Source: Bacillota bacterium (GTDB lineage Bacteria > Bacillota > Clostridia > Tissierellales > MES13). Taken from it: a stretch of DNA of 59,346 nt. The DNA lies in contig VEND01000118.1 of assembly GCA_009711765.1 (NCBI GenBank), positions 1-59,346 of the forward strand, written 5' to 3'. The notes under the pieces were generated by a model. It was given only the letters and a program-made list of their open reading frames with translations. It was not told where the DNA came from and searched no databases. A program made the position numbers and the translations under genes. Shown here piece after piece: positions 27,948-38,243 of this stretch; within the stretch, counting starts at the first letter, position 1, and the number at the start of each line of letters is the position of its first letter.

Positions 27948-28577
27948 ATGTATTATATAACCGCCGTAATACCAGCATTTAATGAGGAAAAGACCATAGG
28001 GGAAGTTATTAAAACCGTTTCTAAGGTAGATATTATTGATAATATTGTTGTGGTTAGTGATGGATCAAAGGACAATACAGCTAATATAGCAAAAGGATTA
28101 GATGCTGAAGTATTAGAATTAAGTGAGAACATTGGTAAAGGAGGGGCTATAAAACGTGGGATTAATCGCTCTAAAGGAGATATTATTTTATTTTTAGATG
28201 CAGATTTAGTAAACCTTAAGCCTAAACATATAATGGATTTATTAAAACCTGTAATAAGTGATAATTATCAAATGGCTATAGGTGTTTTTGATTCCGGCAG
28301 AAAAGTGACTGATTTAGCCCAAAAGATTACACCTTTCCTTTCAGGGCAAAGAGCTATTAAAAGGGATGTAATTGAACAAATATCTAATCTAGATGTAACA
28401 CGTTATGGAGTTGAATTAGCAATAACAAAGTATGTTAATAAAAATAATATAAAATATAAGGAAGTAATATTGCCTAATTTAACCCATATAATGAAAGAAG
28501 AAAAATTAGGATTATTTAAAGGATTTACTGAAAGACTTAGAATGTATTGGGATATTGTAAAGATGATAGATAATTAA
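27948..28577 (+). CDS. Family 2 glycosyltransferase (GT-A fold)
   Basis: 209 residues, soluble. The opening TAVIPAFNEEKTIGEVIKTV is the nucleotide-sugar binding start of GT2 enzymes; VVVSDGSKDNTANIAK follows, then IGKGGAIKRGI and the DxD-like FLDADLVNLKP that binds the metal and sugar nucleotide. No membrane segment is obvious, unlike polyprenyl-phosphate mannosyltransferases. The sugar and acceptor cannot be told from sequence; a neighbour operon making undecaprenyl precursors hints at, but does not prove, a lipid acceptor. Strong ribosome site (GGGGGA). Confidence 0.88.
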   Translation: MYYITAVIPAFNEEKTIGEVIKTVSKVDIIDNIVVVSDGSKDNTANIAKGLDAEVLELSENIGKGGAIKRGINRSKGDIILFLDADLVNLKPKHIMDLLKPVISDNYQMAIGVFDSGRKVTDLAQKITPFLSGQRAIKRDVIEQISNLDVTRYGVELAITKYVNKNNIKYKEVILPNLTHIMKEEKLGLFKGFTERLRMYWDIVKMIDN

Positions 28578-28601
28578 GATTTTAGAAATGGGTGTTTAAT
28601 A

Positions 28602-29267
28602 ATGGTTGATTTACCTCAAATAGTTTTAAGATTAGTTCTTTCTATTTTACTGTCTGGAATTATTGGTATAGAACGGGAGAGTATTAAAAGACCTGCAGGT
28701 TTTAGAACACATATTTTAGTTTGTGTCGGTTCAACTTTAGTTATGTTAGTAGGAACTTATTTATTTGATTTATATAAATATGATACAAATTTAGACCCTG
28801 CTAGGTTATCTGCTCAAGTTATAAGTGGTATAGGTTTTTTAGGTGCCGGTACAATAATTAAAGAAGGAGATACAGTAAAGGGTTTAACTACAGCAGCAAG
28901 TTTATGGGCAGTAGCTTGTGTTGGGTTAGCTGTAGGTGCGGGTTTTTACTTTGGTGCAGCAACTACAACTTTTCTAATATTTATTACATTAATGGTATTT
29001 ACTAAAATCGAAAAAAATATAAAATCTAGAAGAAACTATATTAAATTAAAAGTAATAACAGTAAATAAACCTGGACAGTTAGGAAAATTAGGAATAATTA
29101 CAGGTAGTTTGGATGCTACTATTGAAAGTATAGAATTACAAACAAACGATAAAAAAAGTGAGGCTACTTTAGATTTGTTAATAAGGTTAAAAGATAAGAA
29201 GGATGGAATTAAATTAGTTAAAGAAATTAGTACAATAGAAGGTGTAAAAGAATTATCCCAAAGATAA
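28602..29267 (+). CDS. MgtC/SapB family membrane protein
   Basis: 221 residues with four to five membrane segments followed by a C-terminal cytoplasmic domain (about 145-221). Family hallmarks: LSGIIGIERESIKRPAGFRTHILVCVGSTLVML and SAQVISGIGFLGAGTIIKEG with GLTTAASLWAVACVGLAVGAG. MgtC proteins relate to magnesium homeostasis and, in Salmonella, inhibit the F-type ATPase; the role here is unknown. The C-terminal domain has an ACT-like pattern (KVITVNKPGQLGKLGIITG). It sits between a glycosyltransferase and polC, where many Firmicutes carry proS. Confidence 0.92.
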   Translation: MVDLPQIVLRLVLSILLSGIIGIERESIKRPAGFRTHILVCVGSTLVMLVGTYLFDLYKYDTNLDPARLSAQVISGIGFLGAGTIIKEGDTVKGLTTAASLWAVACVGLAVGAGFYFGAATTTFLIFITLMVFTKIEKNIKSRRNYIKLKVITVNKPGQLGKLGIITGSLDATIESIELQTNDKKSEATLDLLIRLKDKKDGIKLVKEISTIEGVKELSQR

Positions 29268-29286
29268 AGGGGGATTTAGTTATAGT

Positions 29287-32200
29287 ATGGAAAATAGCAC
29301 TAGATTAAATAATATTTTAGACTCCTTAGATATAAGTATTGAAGAAAATAGCTTAAAAAAGCTAGCTATAAAAAAAGTTCTAGTTAATAAAGAAGAAAAA
29401 AGCATTAAAATTACTTTGTTATCAAATGACATAGTACATTATGAATCTTTAAATGATTTAAAAAAGAAACTTTTTACTAAATTAGAAGTTTTTGATAGCA
29501 TTAATATTAATGTTGTTTATAATGAAATAAATAGGCCCATTGAAGAAATAATTAAAGAATATTGGAATAATATTAAATATATAATAAGAGCAAAAATATC
29601 TTCAAGTAAGGCTTGGTTAAATAGTTTAGAGTGGAAGTATGAAAAAGATGTATTAACTATATATGTTAATAATGAAGTAGCTTTACACACTTTAAAAAAT
29701 AAAAGATTTAATAAATTATTAATTAATGTTTTTAAAGATAAATTTAATATAGATCTTAAAGTGAATTTTAAACTTAACATAAATAATGATGAAAATAATT
29801 ATAATTTAATTAAAGAAAAAGAAGAGAAAAAAATATTAAAAAACATAGAAAAAATAACAAGAAATAATAGAAATTCTAATTCAAAGAAAACATCCAAAGG
29901 TAATTCAAATTTAATATATGGAAAGAAAATCGATACAGATATTGAACCTATGGAAAATATTAATACAAATTCAGGTACTATTACATTAGAAGGAGAAATA
30001 TTTGACGTAGAAGTCATTGATATAAAAGGAAATAAAAAAATATATATTTTTAAAATCACAGATTTCACTAATTCAATTACTGTTAAGGTATTTGGTAATA
30101 AAAAACAACAAGATGCATTAAATAATCTAACAAAGGGTATATATGCAAGGGTCAAAGGAGATATTGTTTATGACTCTTATTCAAAAGAGCTTGTAATGAT
30201 GGGAAAAGCAATTTTACTACTGGACAAGCCTGAAAGAGCAGATACAGCAAAAGAGAAAAGAGTTGAACTTCATTTGCATACACAAATGAGTGATATGGAT
30301 GGTATGACTAGTTTTACAGAGTTAGCAGAATGTGCATCTAAGTGGGGACATAAAGCTATTGCTTTAACAGATCATGGTGTAGTGCAAAGTTTTCCTGAAG
30401 CAATGGATGCTTCTAAAAAATTTGGTATTAAAGTGTTATATGGAGTTGAAGGATATATAGTTAATGACTGCGAACCTGTTGTAATAAATTATACTGATGA
30501 ATCTATAGACTGTGAATATGTAGTTTTCGATATTGAAACAACAGGACTTTCCTTTAAAAATGATGAGATAACAGAAATAGGAGCAGTTAAAATAAAAGAT
30601 AATAAGATTGTAGATACATTTAGTCAATTAGTTAATCCAGAAAAGAAAATCCCTGAAAAAATAACTAAATTAACAGGTATTACAAATCAAATGGTAGATG
30701 ATAAACCAAAAATAGATAAAGTATTACCTGAATTTTTAGAATTTTGTAAGGGAAGTGTTTTAGTAGCTCACAACGCCTCTTTTGATGTAGGTTTTATTAA
30801 AGAGAAGGCAAAGTATTTTAATTTATCAATTAATAACCCAGTATTAGATACATTAAAATTAAGTAGACGGATGTTTACTGATTTAAAAAGCCATAAATTA
30901 AATAAAGTTGCAAAACACCTAGATGTGGAACTAAAAAATCATCATAGAGCCGTAGATGACTCTAAGGCAACCGGTGAAATATTGATAAAATGTATAGAAA
31001 TTTTAAAAGAAAAAGAAGTGACTACTTTAGATGAAATTAATACAAGTTTTGATGATACTATTAATTATAAAAATTCAAACTCTTATCATATAGTTATTTT
31101 TGCAAAAAATTATAAAGGATTAAAAAATCTTTATAAACTAGTTTCAGAAGCACATATAAATTATTTCTATAGAAAACCAAGAATACCTAAATCAGTATTA
31201 GCAAAATATAGAGAAGGCCTGATACTTGGAACTGCTTGTGAAGCTGGAGAATTATACAAAGCAATATTAAATAATAAATCTTTCAATGAAATTAGAGATA
31301 TTATTAATTTCTATGATTATCTTGAGATACAACCTATTGATAATAATCAGTTCTTAGTAGAAAAAGAGATTTTAAATGACAAAGAGGATTTAAAAGATAT
31401 TAATAGAAAGATAGTAAATTTTGGTGAAAAGTTTAATAAACCAGTAGTAGCTACAGGAGATGTACATTTCTTAGATTCTAAAGATGAAGTCTATAGAAGA
31501 ATACTAATGAGTGGGAAAGGCTTTAGTGATGCTGACAATCAACCTCCTTTATATTTAAGAACAACTAATGAGATGTTAGATGAATTTAGTTATCTAGGAG
31601 AGGAGAAAGCGAGAGAGGTAGTAATAAAGAATACAAATTTAATATCAGATATGATTGAAGATATGTTACCGATACCAGAAGGAACTTTCCCACCCGTAAT
31701 TGAAGGTTCAGAAGAAGAACTTAAAGAAATGACATATAATAAAGCTAAGAGAATATATGGAGAACCTATACCTGATATAGTAAAGGATAGGTTAGATAGA
31801 GAATTAAATTCTATTATAAGTAATGGGTATGCGGTTTTATATATTATATCCCAAAAATTAGTTAAAAAATCTTTAGAAGATGGTTATCTAGTAGGTTCAA
31901 GAGGTTCAGTTGGTTCATCCTTTGTGGCTACAATGAGTGATATTACAGAGGTGAATCCTCTACCTCCCCACTATGTATGTCCTGACTGTAAACATAGTGA
32001 GTTTATAACAGATGGTTCTGTAGGTTCAGGAGCTGATATGGAAGATAAAAGTTGTCCTAAGTGTGGTAGTATGTATAAAAAAGATGGACATGATATACCT
32101 TTTGAAGTCTTCCTAGGATTTGAAGGAGACAAAGAACCAGATATTGATTTAAACTTTGCTGGTGAAGAACAGGGAATAGCTATGGAACATACAGAAAAAT

Positions 32201-33564
32201 TATTTGGTAAAGGGCATGTATTTAGAGCAGGAACAATAGGAACAATAGCTGATAAAACGGCTTATGGATTTGTAAAAAAATATTTTGACGAAAAAGAGAA
32301 AAAGTTAAATTCAGCAGAGGCAAATAGATTAGTTCAAGGGTGTACAGGTATAAAAAGAACATCTGGTCAGCATCCAGGAGGAGTAATGGTTGTTCCTAGT
32401 GATAAAGAAATTTATGACTTTACACCAATACAGTACCCTGCCAATAAAAAAAGTTCAGGAACTATAACAACACATTTTGACTATCACTCAATTAGTGGTA
32501 GAATACTAAAATTAGATATACTAGGTCATGATACACCTAGTATTATAAGAATGCTTGAGGATCTAACAGGAATAGATGCTCAAAAGATATCTTTAGATGA
32601 TCCTGAAACTATGAAAATTTTCACAAGTACTGAGTCACTAGGTATAACAAAGGAAGATATAAATAGTGAAACGGGGACATTTGGAATTCCAGAATTCGGT
32701 ACTAATTTCGTAAGACAGATGCTTGTAGATACAAAGCCTACAACTTTTGCAGAATTAGTAAGAATAAGTGGTTTATCCCATGGAACGGATGTTTGGCTAA
32801 ATAACGCTCAAGATCTTGTAAGAAATGGAGTCACTGAATTAAGTAAAGTAATATCAACTAGAGATGATATTATGATGTATTTGATATATAGTGGGTTAGA
32901 TAAGAAAATATCCTTTACTATTATGGAAAAGGTAAGGAAAGGTAAAGGATTGACTGAAGAAGAAGAAAAATATATGAGGGAAAATAATGTCCCGGATTGG
33001 TATATAGATTCTTGTAAGAAGATAAAGTATATGTTTCCTAAAGCACATGCAGTTGCTTATGTTATGATGTCTTTTAGAATTGCTTATTTTAAAGTTCATC
33101 ATCCAAGGGCTTTCTATGCTACTTATTTTACAACTAAGGCAACTGATTTTGATGCAGATTTAATTGTTAAAGGGAAAGAAGTTGTTAAAGAGAAGATTAA
33201 AGAATTAGAATCGATGGGAAATGATAAAACTGCAAAGGATAAAAATTTACTAACAGTTTTAGAAGTATCATTAGAAATGTATTGTAGAGGATTTAAATTT
33301 AAAAAAGTTGACCTTTATAAATCACATAGTGATAAATTTTTAATTGTAGATGGTGAAATCTTACCACCATTAAAATCATTACAAGGATTAGGTGAAAATG
33401 CTGCTAGAAGCATTTATGAAGCTAGAAAGGCCGGTAAATTTTTATCTATAGAAGATATAGTAAATAGAGCAAAGGCAAATAAGACTGCAATTGAAGCTTT
33501 AAAAAATCATGGATGTCTTGATGGGATGTCTGAAAAGAATCAACTTAGTTTATTTAGCATTTGA
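29287..33564 (+). CDS. polC: DNA polymerase III alpha subunit, Gram-positive type (PolC)
   Basis: Replicative polymerase with built-in proofreading. 1425 residues. Order: N-terminal domain, OB-fold (about 230-315), PHP domain beginning HLHTQMSDMDGMTSF (about 327), 3'-5' exonuclease with FDIETTGLS and HNASFDVGFI inserted (about 414-580), polymerase palm with GSRGSVGSSFVA and the catalytic PDIDLNF, a zinc site CPDC...CPKC, the HhH region and a C-terminal end. The proofreading insert in PHP is diagnostic of PolC, not DnaE. Preceded by AAGGGGG; a promoter for the next operon starts at its stop codon. Confidence 0.98.
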   Translation: MENSTRLNNILDSLDISIEENSLKKLAIKKVLVNKEEKSIKITLLSNDIVHYESLNDLKKKLFTKLEVFDSININVVYNEINRPIEEIIKEYWNNIKYIIRAKISSSKAWLNSLEWKYEKDVLTIYVNNEVALHTLKNKRFNKLLINVFKDKFNIDLKVNFKLNINNDENNYNLIKEKEEKKILKNIEKITRNNRNSNSKKTSKGNSNLIYGKKIDTDIEPMENINTNSGTITLEGEIFDVEVIDIKGNKKIYIFKITDFTNSITVKVFGNKKQQDALNNLTKGIYARVKGDIVYDSYSKELVMMGKAILLLDKPERADTAKEKRVELHLHTQMSDMDGMTSFTELAECASKWGHKAIALTDHGVVQSFPEAMDASKKFGIKVLYGVEGYIVNDCEPVVINYTDESIDCEYVVFDIETTGLSFKNDEITEIGAVKIKDNKIVDTFSQLVNPEKKIPEKITKLTGITNQMVDDKPKIDKVLPEFLEFCKGSVLVAHNASFDVGFIKEKAKYFNLSINNPVLDTLKLSRRMFTDLKSHKLNKVAKHLDVELKNHHRAVDDSKATGEILIKCIEILKEKEVTTLDEINTSFDDTINYKNSNSYHIVIFAKNYKGLKNLYKLVSEAHINYFYRKPRIPKSVLAKYREGLILGTACEAGELYKAILNNKSFNEIRDIINFYDYLEIQPIDNNQFLVEKEILNDKEDLKDINRKIVNFGEKFNKPVVATGDVHFLDSKDEVYRRILMSGKGFSDADNQPPLYLRTTNEMLDEFSYLGEEKAREVVIKNTNLISDMIEDMLPIPEGTFPPVIEGSEEELKEMTYNKAKRIYGEPIPDIVKDRLDRELNSIISNGYAVLYIISQKLVKKSLEDGYLVGSRGSVGSSFVATMSDITEVNPLPPHYVCPDCKHSEFITDGSVGSGADMEDKSCPKCGSMYKKDGHDIPFEVFLGFEGDKEPDIDLNFAGEEQGIAMEHTEKLFGKGHVFRAGTIGTIADKTAYGFVKKYFDEKEKKLNSAEANRLVQGCTGIKRTSGQHPGGVMVVPSDKEIYDFTPIQYPANKKSSGTITTHFDYHSISGRILKLDILGHDTPSIIRMLEDLTGIDAQKISLDDPETMKIFTSTESLGITKEDINSETGTFGIPEFGTNFVRQMLVDTKPTTFAELVRISGLSHGTDVWLNNAQDLVRNGVTELSKVISTRDDIMMYLIYSGLDKKISFTIMEKVRKGKGLTEEEEKYMRENNVPDWYIDSCKKIKYMFPKAHAVAYVMMSFRIAYFKVHHPRAFYATYFTTKATDFDADLIVKGKEVVKEKIKELESMGNDKTAKDKNLLTVLEVSLEMYCRGFKFKKVDLYKSHSDKFLIVDGEILPPLKSLQGLGENAARSIYEARKAGKFLSIEDIVNRAKANKTAIEALKNHGCLDGMSEKNQLSLFSI

Positions 33565-33589
33565 TTTTTCTTTATAAATGTGGTATAGT
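33561..33589 (+). promoter_or_regulatory. Strong extended -10 promoter of the rimP-nusA-infB operon
   Basis: TTGATT (33561-33566), 17-bp spacer, TATAGT (33584-33589) preceded by TGG. It overlaps the polC stop codon. Confidence 0.85.
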
Positions 33590-33610
33590 TAAATCGAATA
33601 TGCGTGTGCG

Positions 33611-33647
33611 GAAAGAGTGGGTTTAACCCACTCTTTCATTTTATTAA
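33611..33647 (+). terminator. Promoter-proximal terminator in the rimP-nusA leader
   Basis: GAAAGAGTGGG (33611-33621) pairs perfectly with CCCACTCTTTC (33627-33637), 5-nt loop, then ATTTTATT, a poor U-tract. It sits about 15 bases after the predicted transcript start and ends polC messages too. Weak U-tracts are typical of NusA-dependent terminators, and nusA is the second gene downstream. Confidence 0.8.
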
Positions 33648-33717
33648 ATTTTAACATATAGTATAAGATAGAATTTTTTAAGATAAAATATGAATAAGTC
33701 TAATGGAGGTGAATATT

Positions 33718-34182
33718 ATGGATAAAAATAAAGTAGAGAGCATAACAAAAGAAATTGCTATACCAATTTCAGAGGATATGGATTTGGATTTAGTAGATGT
33801 TGAATATGTAAAAGAAGGTTCACATATGTATCTTAGAGTTTATATAGATAAACCAGGAGGCATATCTATAGAGGATTGTCAAAATATTAGTCAGAAAATA
33901 AGTGAAAAGTTAGATGAGATTGATCCTATTAAGGAGAATTATTTTTTAGAAGTTTCATCTCCGGGATTAGATAGACCACTTAAAACTGATGAGGATTTAA
34001 ATAAAAATATCGGGAAAGATATTGAGGTAAGTTTATATAAATCAGAAAATGGTAAAAAGAAATACATAGGAAACTTATTGGATATTTCAAAGGAATATAT
34101 AGAAATTGAAGATGAAGACCTAGGTAAATGTAAATTAAATAGGAAAATAATAGCTAAAATAAATTTAGCTGTTAAATTTTAA
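33718..34182 (+). CDS. rimP: Ribosome maturation factor RimP
   Basis: Assists 30S subunit maturation. 154 residues: an alpha/beta N-domain with MDLDLVDVEYVKEGSHMYLRV, DKPGGISIEDCQNISQKISE and the hallmark YFLEVSSPGLDRPLKTDED, then an SH3-like C-domain. ATG 33718 fits GGAGGTGA (33706-33713); in-frame ATG 33703 lies before it. First gene of a ten-gene operon (rimP to rpsO) for transcription-translation factors. Confidence 0.97.
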   Translation: MDKNKVESITKEIAIPISEDMDLDLVDVEYVKEGSHMYLRVYIDKPGGISIEDCQNISQKISEKLDEIDPIKENYFLEVSSPGLDRPLKTDEDLNKNIGKDIEVSLYKSENGKKKYIGNLLDISKEYIEIEDEDLGKCKLNRKIIAKINLAVKF

Positions 34183-34197
34183 GGAGGTTTAAAGGGG

Positions 34198-35277
34198 ATG
34201 AAAGCCGAATTTATACAGGCTCTTGATGAAATAGAAAGGGAAAAAGGTGTCTCAAAGGATACCCTTATTGAAGCAATAGAAGCAGCATTAATTTCAGCAT
34301 ATAAAAGAAACTTTGGTTCTTCACAAAATGTTGAAGTTGAAGTTAATGATGAAACAGGAGATGTGAAAGTATATGCAAAGAAGATTGTAACAGAGGAAGT
34401 AGAAGATGAGTTATTAGATATTAGTATTGAAGAAGCTAATAAAATAGATAGTAAATATGAAATAGGTGATACGGTTAAAATAGAAGTTACACCTAAAAAC
34501 TTTGGAAGAATAGCAGCACAAACAGCAAAACAAGTAGTAGTTCAAAGAATCAGAGAAGCAGAAAGAGAATTAATATTTGATAAATACACTAATAGAGAAA
34601 GTGAAATAATAACTGGATCTGTTCAAAGAGTGAGTAGAAATAATGTATTAATTAATTTAGGAAGAACTGAAGGTGTGTTATTACCTAGCGAACAAATAGC
34701 TGGTGAAAGATACAATCAAGGAGATAGAATCAAAACTTACATACTAGAAGTAAAGAAAACAACTAAAGGACCACAAATTTTACTTTCTAGGACACATCCT
34801 GGGTTAGTTAAAAGATTATTTGAATTAGAAGTACCTGAAATACATGATGGAACAGTAGATATATTTAGTATCTCTAGAGAAGCTGGTTCAAGAACTAAAA
34901 TCGCTGTTTATTCTAACGAAGAAGATGTAGATCCAGTAGGAGCTTGTGTTGGACATAAAGGCGCTAGAGTTAAGAATATAGTAGATGAGTTAAATGGTGA
35001 AAAAATTGATATTATAACTTGGAATAAAGACCCTAAAATATTTATTGCAAATAGTTTAAGTCCAGCAAAGGTATTAAGAGTAGAAGTTGATGAAGAAAAT
35101 AATTCTGCATTAGTAGTAGTACCTGATTATCAATTATCATTAGCTATAGGTAAAGAAGGTCAAAACGCAAGATTAGCAGCTAAATTAACAGGATGGAAGG
35201 TAGACATCAAAAGTGAAAGTCAACAAGAAAATGATGAGAAAGAAGAAATAAATATAACTGAAGATGATAATCTTTAA
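34198..35277 (+). CDS. nusA: Transcription termination/antitermination factor NusA
   Basis: Binds RNA polymerase, stimulates pausing and intrinsic termination, and takes part in antitermination. 359 residues: N-terminal RNAP-binding domain (IEAALISAYKRNFG), S1 domain (TGSVQRVSRNNVLINLGRTEGVLL), KH1 (VDPVGACVGHKGARVKNIVDEL) and KH2 (LSLAIGKEGQNARLAAKLTGWKVDI). The C-terminal acidic repeats of E. coli NusA are absent, normal for Firmicutes. AAGGAGG precedes it. It may control its own operon through the leader terminator. Confidence 0.98.
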   Translation: MKAEFIQALDEIEREKGVSKDTLIEAIEAALISAYKRNFGSSQNVEVEVNDETGDVKVYAKKIVTEEVEDELLDISIEEANKIDSKYEIGDTVKIEVTPKNFGRIAAQTAKQVVVQRIREAERELIFDKYTNRESEIITGSVQRVSRNNVLINLGRTEGVLLPSEQIAGERYNQGDRIKTYILEVKKTTKGPQILLSRTHPGLVKRLFELEVPEIHDGTVDIFSISREAGSRTKIAVYSNEEDVDPVGACVGHKGARVKNIVDELNGEKIDIITWNKDPKIFIANSLSPAKVLRVEVDEENNSALVVVPDYQLSLAIGKEGQNARLAAKLTGWKVDIKSESQQENDEKEEINITEDDNL

Positions 35278-35315
35278 GATGGCATAGAATAGATATATTG
35301 AAAGGGGTGGTATAA

Positions 35316-35585
35316 TTGGCAAATAAAAAGATACCTCTCAGAAAATGTGTTGGCTGTGGAGAACGAGTGCCAAAAAAAGAATTAATTAGAATAGTTAAAA
35401 ATAAAAAAGATGAAATCAAAATAGATATAACAGGTAAAGCAAATGGAAGAGGAGCATACATTTGCAATAATAAAGAATGTTTTGAGAAAGCAAAGAAAAG
35501 CCGACGATTAAATAATGCTTTAAAAACAGAAATACCAAATGAGATTTATGAAAGACTATTAAAGGAAGTAATAAACAATGGATAA
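35316..35585 (+). CDS. ylxR: YlxR family RNA-binding protein (RnpM-type)
   Basis: 89 residues of the YlxR family; in B. subtilis the homologue has been linked to RNase P modulation and renamed RnpM (recalled, not checked). It opens with the family motif RKCVGCGERVPKKELIRIV, followed by GKANGRGAYICNNKECFEKAKKSRRLNNAL. Two Cys pairs are visible (CVGC, and C..C around residue 50). TTG start with GGGGTGG upstream. Overlaps ylxQ by 8 bases. Confidence 0.95.
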   Translation: MANKKIPLRKCVGCGERVPKKELIRIVKNKKDEIKIDITGKANGRGAYICNNKECFEKAKKSRRLNNALKTEIPNEIYERLLKEVINNG

Positions 35586-35883
35586 AGTATATTCTATGTT
35601 AGGATTAGGTATCAAAGCGAGAAGTTTAAGACCAGGTGAAACAGCATGCAAAGAAGCAATAAAAAAAAGAAAATGCAATTGTGTAATTATAGCCGAAGAT
35701 GCATCTTTTAACACAAAGAAAAAATTTAAAAATTTATGTGATAACTATGATATTGAATGCTTAGTATTCGGTAATAAATATAAACTAGGAAATTCTATTG
35801 GCAAAGGTGTAATATCTTCTATTGCAGTATGTGATTATAATCTAGGTAAAGCTATAAAGGATTTAATTAAGTATCACCTGTAA
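35578..35883 (+). CDS. ylxQ: L7Ae-family K-turn RNA-binding protein YlxQ
   Basis: 101 residues of the L7Ae/L30e/S12e/Gadd45 fold. [41 protein letters not shown] is split here into recognisable parts: the loop [13 protein letters not shown] and strand [10 protein letters not shown]7Ae proteins bind kink-turn RNA; the physiological target of YlxQ is not known. Overlaps ylxR by 8 bases and ends 20 bases before the infB ATG. Confidence 0.94.
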   Translation: MDKVYSMLGLGIKARSLRPGETACKEAIKKRKCNCVIIAEDASFNTKKKFKNLCDNYDIECLVFGNKYKLGNSIGKGVISSIAVCDYNLGKAIKDLIKYHL

Positions 35884-35903
35884 ATTTTGTGGGGGTGAAT
35901 AGT

Positions 35904-37862
35904 ATGACGAAAAAGCGTGTATATGAATTAGCAAAAGAATTAGATATGTCAAGCAAAAAATTAATTGAAAAGATGGAAGAATTAGATATGGGAGTAAGCA
36001 GCCATATGAGTACAGTTTCAGATGAAGAAAGTGAAATTTTAATTGATTTATTATCTGAAGATACTAAATCAGAAGAAACAAAGGAAATAAAAGAAGATTT
36101 AGAAGATGAAAATACCATAGAAATAACAGAAGGTATTACTGTTAAAGAATTAGCTGAGAAATTTGAAGTTAGTTCGAATGAATTAATTACAAAATTAATG
36201 GGATTAGGTATTATGGCATCAATAAATCAAGCCGTTGATTTTGATACAGCAAGTATTGTAGCAGAAGAATTTGGATTAAAGATTAAAGAAGAAGTATCTA
36301 ATAATGAAGAGGAAAGTTTAGAAGATAAATTAGATTATGAAGATAAACCAGAAGATTTAAAACCTAGATCTCCTGTAATAACTGTAATGGGGCATGTTGA
36401 CCATGGGAAAACTTCTTTATTAGATGCTATAAGAGAAACAAGGGTAACTGAAGGAGAAGCAGGTGGAATAACACAACATATTGGGGCTTCAACAATTAAT
36501 ATCAAAGGAAATGAATTGGTATTTTTAGATACTCCAGGACACGAAGCCTTTACAGCTATGAGAGCTAGAGGAGCAGAAGTTACAGATATAGCTATATTGG
36601 TAGTTGCAGCAGATGATGGAGTAATGCCTCAAACAGTGGAAGCAGTTAACCATGCTAAAGCAGCTGGAGTACCTATAATAGTTGCAGTTAATAAAATTGA
36701 TAAACTTGATTCTAATCCAGATAGAGTAAAGCAAGAATTAACAGAGCATGGTTTAGTGCCAGAAGATTGGGGCGGTGACACAATTTTTGTACCTGTATCA
36801 GCACTTAAGAAACAGGGGATAGAAGATTTACTAGAAATGATTGTTTTAGTTTCTGAAATGCAAGAATTAAAAGCTAATCCAAATAGGAATGCTGTAGGAA
36901 CTATTATTGAGGCAGAATTAGATAAAGCTAGAGGTTCTGTTGCTACTGTTTTAGTTCAAAAGGGTACTTTGAAAGTTGGAGATGCAGTAGTATCAGGTAC
37001 ATCTTATGGTAGAGTTAGAGCAATGTTAGATGATAAAGCAAAGAGAGTTGAAAAAGCAGGCCCTTCAACAGCAGTAGAAATTTTAGGACTTTCTGAAGTG
37101 CCAAATGCAGGAGATAGACTTTTTTCAGTTACTGATGATAAAAGAGCAAGACTTATTGCAAAGGGTAAAGCTGAAGATCTAAAAAGAGAACAAAGAAAAA
37201 GCAAGCAAAATGTATCCCTTGAAGATTTATTTGACCAGATTAAAGAAGGGGAAATTAAAGATCTTAATATAATTATAAAGGCTGATGTTCAAGGATCCAT
37301 TGAAGCGGTAAAACAATCCTTAGTAAAATTAAGTACTAAAGAAGTTAGGGTAAATCCTATCCATGGTGGTGTTGGTGCAATAACAGAGAGTGATATTATG
37401 TTAGCTAGTGCTTCAAATGCGATTGTAATAGGATTTAATGTAAGACCTACAACTTCAGCTATAGATGTTTCAAAAAGAGAGAATGTTGATGTAAGAAGTT
37501 ATAGAATAATCTATAACGCAATCGAAGATATTGAAGCAGCAATTAAAGGTATGCTTGATCCTGAATTTAAAGAAGTAACTATAGGAAGAGCGGAAATTAG
37601 AGCTATCTTCAAAGTACCGAACATTGGTAATGTAGCTGGAATTTATGTGCAAAATGGGAAAATAACTAGAAACTCCCACGTAAGATTATTAAGAGACAAT
37701 ATTGTTGTTCACGAAGGAGAAATATCCTCCCTTAAAAGATTTAAAGATGATGTAAAAGAAATTGCTACTGGATATGAAGGTGGTTTAGGAATAGAAAATT
37801 ATAATGACATCAAAGAGGGAGATGTTATTGAAGCTTACGTAATGCAAGAAGTGTCTAGATAA
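35904..37862 (+). CDS. infB: Translation initiation factor IF-2
   Basis: GTPase that places initiator tRNA and joins the subunits. 652 residues, a short form because the N-terminal region has just two IF2-N domains ([19 protein letters not shown] and [19 protein letters not shown]) joined by an acidic linker. G domain from about residue 162: [23 protein letters not shown]; domains II to IV follow, with [15 protein letters not shown] and [20 protein letters not shown] 35904 fits GGGGGTGA (35891-35898); in-frame GTG 35889 precedes that site. Confidence 0.98.
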   Translation: MTKKRVYELAKELDMSSKKLIEKMEELDMGVSSHMSTVSDEESEILIDLLSEDTKSEETKEIKEDLEDENTIEITEGITVKELAEKFEVSSNELITKLMGLGIMASINQAVDFDTASIVAEEFGLKIKEEVSNNEEESLEDKLDYEDKPEDLKPRSPVITVMGHVDHGKTSLLDAIRETRVTEGEAGGITQHIGASTINIKGNELVFLDTPGHEAFTAMRARGAEVTDIAILVVAADDGVMPQTVEAVNHAKAAGVPIIVAVNKIDKLDSNPDRVKQELTEHGLVPEDWGGDTIFVPVSALKKQGIEDLLEMIVLVSEMQELKANPNRNAVGTIIEAELDKARGSVATVLVQKGTLKVGDAVVSGTSYGRVRAMLDDKAKRVEKAGPSTAVEILGLSEVPNAGDRLFSVTDDKRARLIAKGKAEDLKREQRKSKQNVSLEDLFDQIKEGEIKDLNIIIKADVQGSIEAVKQSLVKLSTKEVRVNPIHGGVGAITESDIMLASASNAIVIGFNVRPTTSAIDVSKRENVDVRSYRIIYNAIEDIEAAIKGMLDPEFKEVTIGRAEIRAIFKVPNIGNVAGIYVQNGKITRNSHVRLLRDNIVVHEGEISSLKRFKDDVKEIATGYEGGLGIENYNDIKEGDVIEAYVMQEVSR

Positions 37863-37877
37863 GGAAGGTGAACTTAA

Positions 37878-38243
37878 ATGAGTTCAAAGCGACAAGCAAG
37901 AATATCAGAGGAAATTAAAAAGGTTGTAAGTAAACTAATTACTAAAGAATTAAAAGATCCTGGAATATCATCACTTACTAGTATAACTGAAGTAGAAGTT
38001 ACAGGAGACCTTAGATATGCAAAGATTTATATTTCAGTACTAGGTAATGATAAAGATAGGGATAGTACAATAAAAGCTTTAGAAAGAGCAAGTGGTTTTA
38101 TCAGAAAAGAAATTGGAAATAGAATAAAACTTAGATATACTCCAGAACCAGTATTTTATTCTGATAATTCGATAGAAAATGGTATATATATATCAAAGTT
38201 AATTGATAAAGTACAAAAAGAAAGAGAAGAAGATGATGAATAA
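37878..38243 (+). CDS. rbfA: 30S ribosome-binding factor RbfA
   Basis: Late 30S assembly factor binding near helix 1 of 16S rRNA, also linked to cold adaptation. 121 residues with a KH-like fold: [17 protein letters not shown] at the N-terminus, [20 protein letters not shown]-type segment, and [21 protein letters not shown] near the end. GGAAGGTGA is the ribosome site. Overlaps the nrnA start (ATGATGAATAA), so the two are coupled. Confidence 0.97.
   Translation: MSSKRQARISEEIKKVVSKLITKELKDPGISSLTSITEVEVTGDLRYAKIYISVLGNDKDRDSTIKALERASGFIRKEIGNRIKLRYTPEPVFYSDNSIENGIYISKLIDKVQKEREEDDE

Noticed and set aside
27461-27949. 162-codon minus-strand open frame opposite ispG
   Set aside because: Lies fully inside a conserved gene, no ribosome site, Ile/Ser/Pro-rich composition typical of antisense shadow.
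38203-38232. TTG start for NrnA overlapping rbfA by 41 bases
   Set aside because: Adds a Lys-rich run absent from the family; tandem ATGs at the rbfA stop fit the usual N-terminus.
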